64,000 nt of DNA from Alisma plantago-aquatica. Lineage: Eukaryota; Streptophyta; Magnoliopsida; Alismatales; Alismataceae. The position numbers and the translations under genes were made by a program. A model generated the notes under the pieces. It was not told the DNA's origin and did not search any database. It saw only the letters and a program-made list of their open reading frames with translations. Location: the NCBI GenBank assembly GCA_963693085.1, contig OY856412.1, positions 1,058,488,244-1,058,552,243 of the forward strand, given 5' to 3'. Shown here piece after piece: positions 1 through 12,552 of the stretch (its first letter is position 1; each line of letters opens with the position of its first letter).

Positions 1-1054
1 CATAAACAACATCTATCAAGCTAAGATGTATAACTGAATTACGCATCAAACAATGTTTTTTCGTATTCGGTCCTAAAGCAAATATGCTACACGGCTGAAC
101 ATATTTTTCAATCACACTTATGCCCTGAGGAGATGAATTATACCTCGTTCATCTCCAACCAACCACAAACTTCTCACAAGTTGCTACCATACAAGGTCAA
201 TGGAAGAGTTGGCTGCTAAGACCTCACATGTCTCGATCAGTTGAGACCACACATATTCAGCAGGACATCTCGTGTCATCTGTTGGAAGGATATCTCGTGT
301 CAGCTGCAAATGGAGTGTGCCATGGTACCAGGCATCCTTGCTCAGATTTACTACTTCAGCATGTACTCTCTTAGGGGAACATCTACTAACAACTGTTCCC
401 AGTTACGAAATTACTGAGTCATGACGTATAGCCATACTCTAAGCCACGGGCCAGTTCACCATGCTCAACACAGAGTCTACGACCGAAGTCGCACTCGAGC
501 CAAGATATGGTCACATAGCCAATATCCCCATTTATTTCGAGTTCGTAAGGTGATCAACTCACACATGGACGACCAAGCTTACACCCCCCCTATATTCAAA
601 AATATGCATTCCACGTTATGTCACAGGGAACCCGTTTCACCATTCACCAAATTCTGACGCTGATGGATCTATGGTCAGGGCAACATTTTATGGTTTCTAG
701 TGACATATTAAGTTCATTATAGTATTCTTTTAGCATCAAACAAGTTATAAGCATCAATCATAAACAAATGCTACAAAGAAATCGGTAATACATCTATCGA
801 GTACTTCAAATCTTAGGAACACATTTAGATGCATAACGCTTGGGATCTCAGTCCCTTATCACATTATTGGGAATTCTCATCCCTTCACATCATCATCATC
901 ATGATTACTAGATCAGGGTATTCACACCCTTAGATTACCACACAGCATTCTTACCTCTATAATAGGTAACCATTACCTCTAGGTTCTCAGACCAAGGTAT
1001 TCATTTCACTTGTTGTGCAAGTATTTCACATAGTTCACATAGTTTGATTATGTA

Positions 1055-1392
1055 ACTTGTCACCTCTTACTAGGCAACAATTATTCACATGGCTCACAAG
1101 ATCCATTTAAACATCTTGTCACGTCTCACTAGGCAACAACTATACACATGGCTCACAAGGCCATTGAACATCTTGTCACCTCTCAATAGGCAATAACTAT
1201 ACACATGGCTCACAAGGCCATTGAACATCTTATCACCTCTCACTAGGCAACAACTATACACATGGCTCACAAGGTCATTGAACATCTTATCACCTCTCAC
1301 TAGGCAACAACTATACACATGGCTCAAAAGGTCATTGAACATCTTATCACCTCTCACTAGGCAACAACTATACACATGGCTCACAAGGCCCT
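1055..1392. repeat. 57-bp tandem repeat, six copies
   Basis: Six copies of a unit holding CTAGGCAACAACTATACACA and GGCTCACAAGG. The TAG of each unit falls at 1071, 1130, 1187, 1244, 1301 and 1358, so the period is 59 once and then 57. The related LTRs at 50700-50800 and 60740-60840 carry a single copy (CACTAGGCAACATAG), so the array expanded in this LTR lineage. Because 57 is a multiple of three, it makes spurious open frames on both strands. Confidence 0.9.
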
Positions 1393-1929
1393 TATTAGGG
1401 TTAGGGTTTCCCTTTGTATCCGAATAGGGTTTCAGGTTCATATTATTAATCCAAACCCTAATGCATTGCTCCACACATCTAGGAGCATACATTGAAATCA
1501 TAAGTATTCAATCATACTTATTTATTCTCTTCATTTATCATTAAATGATTATCAACACAAAGTATGATTTTATCTCTCATCCTCGCTAGGATATTGACTA
1601 CATCGTGCTCTTGGTTCAATCCTCCTCTTTGAGGAATGTAGTTCATCATTAACAATTCACATCATCTTTTATTTTTCAATATATGTCACTCAATCAATCA
1701 CATATGATTGAAGTGTCTCTACCCTATTGTGTATTAAGATGTGTGTATATTATCATATCATGCTTTAAACTACATTCTTTACTTCATGTTGTGTATCCAA
1801 ACCGAGCATGTGATATAGTCACATCACCATGTCATGTTTCAAGGTGTATCCCCTAATCATCATATCATGTACCCATATCAATTGATTATCACTTAGTTCT
1901 TATCATTTCAAGATAACTTCATACCGGGT

Positions 1930-3060
1930 ATAAGCTAGGTGATTGACCCCATATCGGGTACAAGCTATGTGCTTGATACTATATTGTTCACAAGGTGTGA
2001 ACCATATTTTGCATAGAGCATATGCCTCATCATATATCATTTGAGTGGTATATATACAAAATACCATATCAGTTTCCCATTCAGGATTATCATATCGGGT
2101 CTCCATGTTGGGTAACATATCGGGTTACCATGTTAAGTTGACCCTTAGACTCATAACCCCCTCATTCCTTCAAGGATCAACTTTATTATATAGTTACTTG
2201 ACAAGCTAGGTGTCTTATTGAATTCTCATACCACAATCCATTACACAAAGGGTAGGGTATATCGTGTTTCAATCCATCATCTAGGGTTTTCCACCAAATT
2301 GGGTAGATTATGTCATATCGTGCATGAAGTACGAATTGAACCTCATATCGTTCACAAGATAGGAGTAGGTGATATTCCTATCATTCAAGGGATATCATTC
2401 ATATCGTCCATATGGCATCCCTCACCACTTGTATCGGCTTACCCATCACCTAGGGTCATCCAAATCTATATTATTTAGAGTGTTTACTATCTCTCTATCG
2501 TACAAGAGGTGTAGTCTTAGACTTGTATCATGTATAATGGGTAAGTGGGTATCTTCCCATATCGTGCAAGGGCATGGCTCATATTGTGTATGATCTATCC
2601 TCTATCCCCATATTGGGTTAACCCCCATCTTGAGTTTCATATCAGGTTAAGGTATTTCAACCATATCGGGTTATACCATGTATTTGATTGTATTATATTA
2701 TGCATAAGTGTATACTTCATCAACCATATCGTGCACTAGATGTGTGCTTCATGATATCATGTATAAGAGGTGTATTACATGATCATATCGTGCAAGGAGC
2801 ACTTGCTATTCTCATTCATATTAGGTTACCCAAACTAGGAATTCATATCAACTTATAAGTATGCCCTTGTTCCTATATCGTGTGTGCAGTCTATATCGTG
2901 CATTAGGTATTATGGTTAACACCATATCATTTTCCAAGGTATGAACTTCATCTACATATCATGCAAGGATATATAATCTCACAAGCATATCATGCAAGTG
3001 ATACATGTATATCACCATATCGGGTATGAGCTACTTGTTTGTATGATTGAACCTGATATC
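1930..3060. repeat. Dispersed CATATCG motif cluster in LTR
   Basis: About twenty copies of a short motif, CATATCGGGTTA or CATATCGTGCAAGG, with variants such as CATATCATGCAAG, are spread over 1.1 kb. Examples begin near 1951, 2095, 2118, 2313, 2345, 2563, 2665, 2725, 2787, 2894 and 3017. Several variants differ by CG to TG or CA, as expected from deamination of methylated CpG. The copies are dispersed, not in regular tandem. The related LTR of element C has a different motif family in the same relative place. Confidence 0.75.
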
Positions 3061-4829
3061 ACTTTATTAAGTGATACCATCTTCTTAAAGCTCTAGACCT
3101 TCATTCTATCTGTTCTAGTTTATGAATAATATGTCTAGGCAATTCTTAGAACTCATGTAATCATCAAGTACTCAATAAAAACTCAGAATTGAAAGTAATC
3201 ATCTAGTGTAACAAATTAAGTGGTAAATAATAACATTATTGGGTTCAGGTTATATAACCCGCCTTATGAAACTTCAAAGCTCAAATCTCCAAATAGTCAC
3301 GTCCTAAGGTTGAAGATGAACTTCTGCAAGGTCCAAGGCTCGTTCAAAACTCCTCCATAGACAAGAAATCACCATAGTTAAGCACTTGGTGAAGAAGGAA
3401 AGAAAGAAATATCCATAACCTGATATCCTACTTCAACCAAGGTTGAAGATGACCAAAGCCTTACCTTAAACTTGGTGCTTGAGCTCGCCTTCTTTGAGCT
3501 ACTTTTCACAATACCTATGGGTCTTTGCATGATATCTCCAAGTGATATGGTTTGTGAGGATCATAAACTTTCATAAGTTGGTGAAAGGTGAAGTATATAT
3601 ACTTGTTTTCATGAGATAAAGTGTATAAGAGGTGTCTTCACCTCATGCTACTAGATGACATGTGGCCATGAATGGTTGAATCATGGCCATGAATGCACAC
3701 ATATATGTTTGTCCATGCAAGAGTCTTGAGGATAATCTAGAGATAATATCTCTGCCATCCTTTATCTTCTTGGATTAGTTTCCTTATCTTTATCTCATCA
3801 ACAAGGCAACTCGACACACATTATGCAAGGGCTTTGCAACCTGTCATGGACCACCTCCTTGAGTTTATCTACTCGTCATGGCATTTTCTAAGGCTCAAAA
3901 AACCGATAGGAGGCCTCTATCATGGCTTCTTGGCCGATAGGAATCCTATGTCAAACCTACAACCCGATACATCACATATAAAGCTTCTCCTTCAACTCTT
4001 TCCTTGGTCTTTCCATCACCAAGAGTATCATTACTCAAAAGTGATTCAAACATAGTATATACTTATTTCTCTTTCCTCTAAAAGATACATAAAGGGAGTA
4101 GGGACACTCTATTGGTGGTAATTTGCATTCCAATCCCATTTATTAGGTAAATTACAAATTGTACCAAAATTGGTGCACAAAGTACTAGCATTGTTCAAAC
4201 AAGTTATAACTTGGGATTTAGGATTTCCACAAGCCACCACTTATCATGTACTCTCTTTCTTATGATAATAAAACACTTAGAACACAATCCACATGTGACA
4301 CTTTGCAATGTAACCCCTCATCTTGGGTAAATTGCACTTTTCACTCAGACTTTCATCTAACGCACAAATAGTTTGCAATTAAGCTCAAAATTGAAAACAA
4401 ACTTCACCACAAGCCTTAATTACTTTTCAAAATATTAGAATCAGTTTATAAGTTAATTACTTAAGCAAAACTCCTAGGGTTAAGCCATAACCTAGGTCAT
4501 GGGTGTTACATTCACCCTTGCAATCAGAACGCTTGTGCGACGCATAGAGCGGTCGTACAGCAGTGTACCAACCCTCTTCCACCGTCGATTCTCCAACAAA
4601 TTACCTCCAATTTGCCCCAAATCAGTTCCCTAACATTTTGCCTACCTCCACCCATCATTTCCACCCAATTTCAATGACTAATTTCTCCACTTTCTCTCCA
4701 TTTCGCCCCACATACGTAGAACTGCGAAAATCCCTAAAACCCCACGTTTCTTCACCAAAATCCATCTACAATTAAGAGACTCACCAAGCAAGTGGTGTCT
4801 AGTACCAAGTATGTGATCTCCTATGGTCG

Positions 4830-6643
4830 TTGCCCAAGAACAGCTCATCTTCAGCTCTGTCGACATCCATAGCCCCTCCACCACCACCGGAAGTCTCTGA
4901 TTCACATGGAGAACCACCCCAATATGGCGGCGGAGGTGGATCCCACGATGGAGGATTCCTCCATATTACCAAGAAAAGGTGGCATAGAATCCTGACAATC
5001 AGTTTCCTCCAGAGCAGCACTACCACCTCAACCATCTACTTCAGTGGCTCAGGCATCGACTTCGACCCGTCCTTCGGCATCTGCAGCACCACAGGCACGA
5101 CCGAGAGCATGACAACAACTACTTTTGGATGATGAAGATGAAGCAATGACAGATGCACGGCAAGAGGATGCACCTGAGGTACATCATGAGACAACACCCG
5201 AGGGTAAGAGCAAGGAGGTGAATAAGCCAAATCACCTGGAGTATCTGACACGCTGAGTGATTTCCACTTGCTACGCTTGCGAGGAGACTTTGGGTATCTT
5301 TGGTTTTTTTTCAAGATATCTTGGAACCCATTGGGTTATTTGAGGTGTTGAACATAGTCCAAGAGACTTATATTGAGCTTACACAGTAGTACTTTGCAAC
5401 CCTAGAGAAATTCTCACATGATGCCATTAATGTCACATTGGGGCAACCCTGGAGAAATTCTCACATGATGCCATTAATGTCACATTGGGGAATGGAACTT
5501 ACCTCGTCACTGCATTCTTTCTCAATAGCATTTTCACTCCCACCCTTGAGGCAACATAATTACTTGATCAAGGAAGCACAGATAGAGAAACCATTGTGAA
5601 CTATGCATCCATGTGGAAGAGGCTTACATGGCAAAGCAACTTTATGGCAGGAAAATAAAAAATAAGTCTGATTCACAATCCCGTCTTGAGATACATTCAG
5701 AAGGTCTTGGAAAACACTATCTTCACCCCATATGAGAATCAAGGTACTTGTACAAAGAAAGACCTCATTTTGTTTGGATGGATGGTGCAGGGCAAGCATA
5801 TAAATTTGGGGTTGCTCATCATTAATCACATGAAGACAATCCCGTCCAAGAGCACAAATCCTTTTATTATGGAGGGATTGTGACTTCAACTACTCTGGCC
5901 CTGGAGCATGAAGTATCTGGTTACACCAACGTAGGAGGAGGGAAGCTTGTGGACCTGCACTACTTGACTCTCTCATCCATGATTTTAGTGATTTATTAGA
6001 AGATTTACTACCAGGTCAACCCTCCTTAAGTAGGATTTTCATTGGAGCTCCTCTACCACGCCACACCTCTCCTAGAGGGGTATGGTCCATCTTCATATTT
6101 TTTGGATATCTTGAGGAGGTGGAAAGAGGAGCATCCTAGAGACACATGACAACAGCACCCCAGAGATCTGCTTGAAGGACTTGGAGAGTCATAGGTAGCC
6201 ACCGAGAGGAGGAGGACATTTGAGGAGAGAGAGACTCATAGGGTGAGGTGACGAGAGCCGGAGATATCACAACAGTCACAACATCCTTTAGTGAACATAT
6301 ACGACATGTCGACTATACATGTACATCTAGAGGGCATTCAGAGCATACATGATAGGATTTTGAGGGAACAGGAGGGGTATCAGTGCAAATAGGATGCAAT
6401 GTGGTTGGATCATTAGCAGATGCATTATCAGATCAACCACATGTATCAGGTTTAGCATGCCCAGGCCCAGAGGAACCCCCAATGGGGGGAAGATTGGTGG
6501 GGTGCACTATTTGCATACCAGGATTCCTACCCATCGCCATAGTTAGACTATTAGGGCACCTACTACCAACATCCTCCACCATAGGGAGGAGCACCACTAG
6601 AGCCACCACAATTATCATCTATCCCATCACTCCTAGACTTTAG
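4830..6643 (+). pseudogene. Decayed env-position ORF of E1
   Basis: This is the remnant of the third ORF that Athila-type elements carry behind pol. The clearest stretch is at about 5690-5880, where RYIQKVLENTIF and INLGLLIINHMKTI match the E2 copy (RYLQKVLANTLFGR and VGAMVIDHLKTI, minus strand 28300-28580). This resembles the Athila ORF or 'putative plant transposon protein' family of plant databases; its biochemical role is unknown. The N-terminal part is Pro/Ser rich (4850-5100), and many stops and frame changes follow. A GAGCGGTCGTAC motif lies at about 4540, upstream of the ORF, like the larger motif cluster ahead of the E2 ORF. The limits are approximate. Confidence 0.6.
5396..5489 (+). 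repeat. 47-bp tandem duplication
   Basis: Two nearly identical 47-bp copies (5396-5442 and 5443-5489) start GCAACCCT and contain ATGATGCCATTAATGTCACA. One visible substitution, TAGAG against TGGAG, separates them. They lie within the decayed third ORF of E1 and shift its frame, since 47 is not a multiple of three. Confidence 0.9.
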
Positions 6644-8051
6644 TGTCGTGCTAAGGATAACATGGTTCAAAACTTTGGGGTGGTAGGGTGGTATGCCCTT
6701 TCTCATTTCACTCTTTTTGCATTTCACCTGCCATTTAGTTTTGTTTTTCTTGCTTTGTTTTCTTGCTCTTGCTATCTAGATTAGATTTTACCTGCTTTGC
6801 ATGCTTGCATATCATGTAGTTTACTTTCTGTCAATTTTAGCATAATTTTCAAAAACAATTGCTCTTTTTGTCATGCATTTCATATCATGTAGTTTTTTTT
6901 TGTAATTTTGGCATGTTTTATCTAGTATTTTCTTGTCTCCTACTTTATTTTCCATAATGAAGGCTTAGACGTGATTGAAGGCAACTTGGTAATGTTTTGG
7001 CCAATTTTGCCCAAATTTAGAACTTCTTGCCTAAAAAGTGTGTTTTGACCAAATCTCTACTTTTTGGATTGAAAATGATGACCTTTGACAAATGAAAGTG
7101 AATTATTATGGTTTATTGCTAAATGGCCTCAATCTTAACTTGTTACATGTGCATCACCTCTTTCATGCCTGTGAACTATTTGGTTTAATTGTGATTGAAG
7201 CAAGCCACAAATGCTTAGAGTTGAATCTCATGATAGAAATGTGGTTTTAATATTTCTCATTCATGTGGTATGTCATTGCTTGATGAACTTGTTGGAGTAA
7301 ATTTCATGCAGAAAATCTCATGTTGAAGTCCATATTAGTAACCCTTCTTTGACTCACTTTTCTTCTACCATCTCCTTACCTCTATGCCTCATGAAAAGAA
7401 GCCAAACTGCACACATTCAACCTTGGCCACCTCCAAAATTTAGGGTGGACACATCTATATCTCCCTGCTTCACTCTCATCGCCATGTGCCCTATCTAAAC
7501 CAAGGGCATAGAAAAAGAAAAAGAAATGCAAAAAGAAAAAGAAAAGATGCTCCCATTTAAGAGCATCTAAGTAAAGAAAAGATGAGTCAGTAAAAGCACT
7601 CCAAACTCTCACCACAATCCTTTCTTCCTTTTGCTTGCCCATAGAGCTAGGAAATGTCAAACCTAGCTCATTTTACCCTTTTCCACAGACATGTGGGTTA
7701 TTTAGTGTGGATGGACATATGAGATTCAATGCATGAATGTAAAATAGAAAAATTAGTCATTTTTTACCTTTGCTACCATGAAACGGTTTACCCTGAGTGA
7801 TATGATAGCCATATGGATTGATTGTGTTTTTGATGCTCTATATTTGAAGTTTGCAGGCTCAATGCTCTAGTCATGATTGGTTTGTGAAACAGGAGAGGAG
7901 AGAGGTGTAATGCATGTACCTAGTCATCTTTGAGCCCATCTAGTCAATTTTCACCTATTGCATTGCATTTGTCATTTCTTAATGTGAAAAAGATTGCAGA
8001 GAGTTTGAATTGGAGCATACTTGAGGACATGTATGTTTAAAGTTTGGGTGG
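6644..8051 (+). other. E1 noncoding tail and polypurine tract
   Basis: No gene is seen here. This is the 3' untranslated stretch between the third ORF and the 3' LTR. It starts with AAACTTTGGGGTGGTAGGG at about 6670, matching the complement of E2 at about 27570-27600. It contains an A/G-rich run at 7500-7560 that matches the complementary T-rich run of E2 at 26700-26760, and it ends in the plus-strand priming tract AAAGTTTGGGTGG next to the LTR. Confidence 0.7.
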
Positions 8052-10392
8052 TGATGCAGCCCTATTTTAGGGCTTCATCTTGTTTCATATTGCATTTCAA
8101 ACACATCTATACCTTTTATATTACATGTTATTTCTCCTTATATGCATATTTGTGTAACAACACTTATGGACATTATTTGCATGTATTTCAGGCATTTGGA
8201 CCATGCTTGGATGGAAGAGAGAGAGAAGGATTGATCCTTGGGTATCTCTACCCTTGGAGAGGCCTAAAGTGAAGTATGAGGATCCCTCAACCTACCCCTA
8301 GTGGCCAAAGCATCATTAAAGCAAATATGTCTAAGAATGAACAAAGATCCAAGTCAAAGTGTTGATATCAAGACTAGCATGGCCGTGATGCCACAAAATT
8401 GTTGTGCTAGATCACTCCAAAATCAATAGAGTCAACTTCAAGCAATGCAAGAACCACCATGACCGTGACACTCAGAATGGTCATGGTAGATGGACCCAGA
8501 GCGGTCGTGCCACCTTGCATGTCCATGTGGCAGTTGATGCAGTACGGCCGCGAAGATAAGAACGGGCAAAGTATTCTAAGCCACCACGGTTGTAACACTT
8601 TCAGTTCAAAACCACCCAAGTTATTGTGATTTTTCCCCATTTTTCACCAAAGTCATTCCACTTCACCATGACCATTCTCACTCCTTACCACCATGGTTGT
8701 GGTACCCACCACGGCTGTGCTACTCACAAACACCTAGCTACATTTCCACTACATTTTCCACTTTACCCCTACTTGATCTATGGCTTCCCCCACACCTCTA
8801 TATACCTAGGTGGTGTCTAGAGCACGAGGTTAGACACCCCTATCTCACTCCTAGCACTCCATTTATGCCCCCTATCCATTCCATTCAATTTCCACCTCCA
8901 TTCCACTCCATTTCACCATTTCCACCACCAAAACCCTAGTTTCCTAGTGTTTTGACCCTATTCCATCATCATTCTTGCTCCTTGCACTTTGGAAGAAGGA
9001 GGAGGACGTCTTAAAGAAGATGAAGAGGAGTATTACTCCATCTACATTGATCTCCATGGATTCTTCTATCTCTTTCTCCTTTCTTTTTGTATTTTGCATT
9101 TCTATGAGTAGCTAGGCCCCTTAGGTGGGCTGTTTGGGGCCAAAAATATTACTTTGATACCATGTTGGGGGGATGATATGTAAACATTGTAATTTCATTT
9201 TCTAGTGATTGTGTTTTGTTTCTATCTCACTCTTCATGAAAATTCTTGTTGGTTTGTGCTTTAAATCGCCTAGGAGTTTAGAGAAATTGCTTATATGTGT
9301 GAATTTTAGAATTTGCTCCTAGGTCCAATTCATGGATCCCTAGTTGGCCAATCATCTTCCTACATGATAATCAATTCTCCTAACCCTAGTTGAGAGATAT
9401 AAGTAGCTAGTTTAGATGAATTTAGTGTGCTTAGCATGGAGCTTTCTCAAGGATAAAATGTGGGTGATGTGAGGCCCAAAACCTCATTTCCACTGCCATT
9501 ACTATCGTCAGCCCCTAATCACCCTAAGATCCTCTAACCTAGAAACCTAGGCTTGTTTAGACTCTAATTGTTTACACCTATACCCTAACTCAATTGAGCC
9601 TCATAAGGGTATTAGGGGGTGTTAGGGACTAGTTCCCTTATACACAACCTAGCATATCCATGGTCAATTAGTAGTTTAGGATAATTCATTAGACTCTAGC
9701 TTGTTGTCTAGTTTGATAATCTAAATGAAATCATAATGTTCACATGTCGCCCCTACCTAATTGATAAGTGCATCCCCCAGACAATCCACGTTTCCCGTAA
9801 TTTTTTTAAAACCCTAATTGCCTTCTTGCTTATATAGTGTTAGCTTAGTTAGCTCTTTTCTTGCTTAGTTGGATTCTTACTTTGTTCTTGCTTGTTTAGG
9901 TCTTTACTTTCTCTTTTGCCTTGTTTGCTAGCTTAGTGTGTTGTAGATATCTTCTTTCCTACCTTAGAATAGCTTGTCATTTTCCTTGCTTGCCTTGTCT
10001 TTTCTTGTTCGTTAGAATTAACTGTCAAGGGTTAACTTAGGTTTTAATCTTGTTTGTTTCCTTCATTTGCTTGCTTGCTCACCATTAGTATAATAAATCT
10101 AAACAATCTTTAAGCCCTTCAACCCTAGACTCTGTAGTAGGAATATAGCCCAAAAACTAACCTAGCTCTTGTACCCCCTTTTCTCCCTGTGGATAGACCC
10201 TATAATTGCTGCCCTCCTATACTAATACACGACCCCGTGCGCTTGCGGGTGTAGTATTTTAGTTTATGCAAGTGTGTTAAGTTAGGTCACTTATAAATGT
10301 TTAAAGTTATCCCACTGTGTGTCCCAATCTCGTGGGGCGCATCTAGTCAAATCCCAATTGATTAGTGTGTGCACCTATGGCGGTATGCACCA
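8052..10392 (+). repeat. 3' LTR of E1
   Basis: A 2341-bp LTR begins TGATGCAGCCC and ends ATGCACCA. It matches the E2 LTRs (2324 bp) in reverse orientation across the length: the start (CCCTATTTTAGGG), the CpG motif cluster (8400-8720), the TATA box (8796-8805) and the GTGCGCTTGCGGGTGTAG block near 10235. The flanking bases 10393-10397 are AGCAT; the matching left duplication is outside the window or lost. Confidence 0.85.
8400..8805 (+). promoter_or_regulatory. E1 LTR promoter: CpG motif cluster and TATA box
   Basis: A series of GACCGTGAC, GAGCGGTCGTGCC, ACGGCCGCG, CCACGGTTGT and CACGGCTGTGCTA motifs runs from about 8455 to 8725, followed by the TATA box CTCTATATAC at 8796-8805. The same order is found in the E2 and E3 LTRs, where the box reads CTATATATAC. 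I infer that the cluster is the upstream promoter element of U3; no factor is known to me for it. Confidence 0.6.
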
Positions 10393-12371
10393 AGCATATT
10401 TGAATAGTTGGACTTAGGCCCATTGTATTTTCCCATTTCTCTATTTAGCTCATGTACTCCATGTATCCTATATATAGGATACATGACACTCTTATTTGGA
10501 CTTACTGAAAGATACTACTTTCTTAAACAAGCAAAAAGTAGTGCCTAGTCACACATCATTGCTACCCAAATAATCATGAAAATTGGAGAATAACTTCAAC
10601 CTACGATATGTGTCAGGTGTTGTAGTGATTGTCTAATTCCTTTGTCTTTGATATCCGAAATGAACTGGAATTGTCATCCTCCCAATGTTCAATCCATGTT
10701 CCTTGACCCAGAGCAGAATGTCTGAGATATATGTGACCTCAATATCATATATTCATTCACATGTGCATGCACATGCTTTTCTAAGTCTCTCTTATCAAGT
10801 GCCTTGGATTTCATACTCCATTAGGAGGGACAAATCCCATTTACATCACTCATAGTCATCCCCATGTATTACAGCACATCCAATTATCACCTTTGTGGAA
10901 ACCCATATTCACGATCACATTGGATGATGTCAACAAATATCGAACGACATGTGATGAGTGTAGAAATTTTAGGTCTAAGAACCACAATTGCCACCTTCAG
11001 TATGAGAGATATTTATGACCACTGTTTATGGTTTCCATGTGTCACTCTCAAGGTGGGTCTGTCTGATACATTGTTCCCTAACAAGTATCTATGTGCTTGG
11101 TTTGATATCACATATATTCTTATCCTTTTTTCCAGCCCATCCGGAACAATACCTCCCGTTTGTTTTTCTATAGTTTTTACTCAATTTATTAATTCATTGT
11201 TCAAGTTGTGTTTTTTCCTTCATTGATATAAACCCAAGAATTATATAAATTGTTAATGACTGATGAGGTTATGTCATCAACAAACAAACAATCTAGTCTT
11301 TAGAGTCATTGTTGTCTATCTTCCTTCCACTGTAACATCTGACCAGGGACATAACAAGAATATACATACTCTTAACATCCATGTGATCGCATTATCCAAG
11401 TCACATAGTTGAAGTCATACGTCATTGAGTAATTGTCATTCTTTATACATTCATTATGTTTCCTAATTATCTCATAATCGAGTGAAACAGAATGAATTGG
11501 AAGTTTTCCTTAATTATTAATCAACTCTTTTATATGATATGTCATCACAAGCATCATATGATTGCCTCACTGGGCATACATACCAACACCTCGCCCTTCT
11601 TCATTCCTTGGGTTTTCATTGTTCTTTGCTTCTCTATTCATCTCAAAATCTGAAATGTGTACCTTATTCATGTGTTTCTTCATTATGGATGAGTAGTTCC
11701 TTTTTTCTTAGGCATGGGAGAATAGTTCCCATACCATTACTCATGAGAACTTGTACTTTTTAACTTATGTTAGTTAATTTGCTTCTTTAAGAGTTTCTAC
11801 AGTTTTAATTGCTTTTATGTTTTCTTGGCCATCAAACCTACATGTTTTATGCTTCATTATGTGATTTGAGAGGATGTGTCGAGAAGTAGGGAGTAGCGAT
11901 TCCTGGAAATGCATCCTTGACCATGAGAGTGGTTGGATATGTTGAGGGTCTAAAGTTGTTGCTCGAATTTTGACATAAGAATGGGAGTGTTATGTTGAAA
12001 TGAAAATCATCTCATATCTTCAGGAGGTGTATGATGATGGTAACCTCCCTTGCAAGTTAATTAACATGTTCATTTCATAGTTACATGTGATTAATGGTAT
12101 GGAAGTGAAATCATATGACCAAGATCTCTTAAAATTTTGATCTAAATCCATTTAGTGTTGAATCCTCATAGATTTCTTTAGGTTTCTAATTAGTGAAATC
12201 ACAAACCAAACTCAACTTTTTTAAACCGATCTAGATTGTTGAACTCTGACACGCTTGCGCCTAATAATACCTTACTCCCTTGGACAATCTCGAATATACT
12301 ACATGCACCCATATACATGTAGGGTAGTGCTTGAGTTTATAAATACTAAAACTTGTGCATTTAAGCTAACA
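10393..12371 (+). other. Unassigned stretch ending as the 5' LTR of E4
   Basis: I recognise no gene here. The right end must be an LTR end: it closes in AAGCTAACA at 12371, five bases before a tRNA-Asp-type primer site, and carries ACGCTTGCGCC near 12251, a block typical of the end of Athila-type LTRs. The left limit of that LTR is not clear. Part of the stretch (10393-11900) could be older flanking sequence or another degenerate element. Open frames at 10864-11226 and 11539-11763 are not similar to anything I know and look fortuitous. Confidence 0.45.
10460..10485. repeat. 26-bp perfect palindrome with TATA core
   Basis: Positions 10460-10485 equal their own reverse complement without a spacer. 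The outer half is CATGTATCC and the centre is TATATATA. The pairing stops at 10459/10486. It may be a TATA box of an old LTR lying by chance in a dyad, or a cruciform-prone site. No element boundary could be fixed around it. Confidence 0.9.
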
Positions 12372-12376
12372 CGTTT

Positions 12377-12396
12377 TGGCACCGTTGTTGGGGAGC
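12377..12396 (+). other. Primer binding site of E4 (tRNA-Asp type)
   Basis: TGGCACCGTTGTTGGGGA resembles the tRNA-Asp-type primer site used by Athila/Tat-type gypsy elements. It lies five bases after the LTR end at 12371 and about 160 bp before the first gag codon, which fixes the plus-strand orientation of this element. Confidence 0.8.
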
Positions 12397-12552
12397 ATCA
12401 ATATATTTCTATTAAAGTAAGAGGTGTTAACTAGTAAGCGAGACTAGATCACTCACCCTCTCCCATTTCATCATTCCACAGTCATTTATATTATCTGTCA
12501 TATCTTCCAATGTTTGTTAATATTCTCACTACTTTTGAATTTGCATGATTGT

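Larger units (their letters stand above)
1..4510 (-). repeat. Partial Tekay-like LTR (element C2)
   Basis: This is most of a long LTR, cut by the window start. It is related to the LTRs of the chromovirus at the right end: the stretch around 90-150 (ATGCTACACGGCTGA, then CTTATGCCCTGAGGAGATGA) matches 49890-49950 and 59910-59960, and the end near 4474-4510 (CCTAGGGTTAA, then GTGTTACA) matches 54290-54327. Read on the minus strand it starts TGTAACACCC at 4510. What follows at 4511 is internal sequence of an Athila-type element, so this LTR appears inserted there. No open frame of interest is present. The middle part (1930-3060) differs strongly from the related LTRs and has its own repeat motif. 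Confidence 0.8.
4511..10392 (+). mobile_element. Athila-type Ty3/gypsy element E1, 3' half
   Basis: This is the 3' part of a plus-strand Athila-type element: a decayed ORF from behind pol, a noncoding tail, a polypurine tract (about 8039-8051, AAAGTTTGGGTGG) and the 3' LTR (8052-10392). It was recognised by collinear similarity with the complete minus-strand relative E2: post-pol ORF, tail, PPT and LTR come in the same order. Gag and pol would lie left of the window, beyond the inserted LTR at 1-4510. It is more diverged from E2 than the two E2 LTRs are from each other, so it is a separate, older copy. Confidence 0.8.

Noticed and set aside
1094..1501. Open frame of 135 codons with repeats of LVSHVYSCCLVRGDKMFND
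   Set aside because: It is the translation of a 57-bp DNA tandem repeat inside an LTR; the opposite strand is open too. There is no protein evidence.
4563..5132. Pro/Ser-rich open frames as a possible host gene exon
   Set aside because: The stretch is collinear with the 5' part of the E2 third ORF and its leader; it belongs to element E1.
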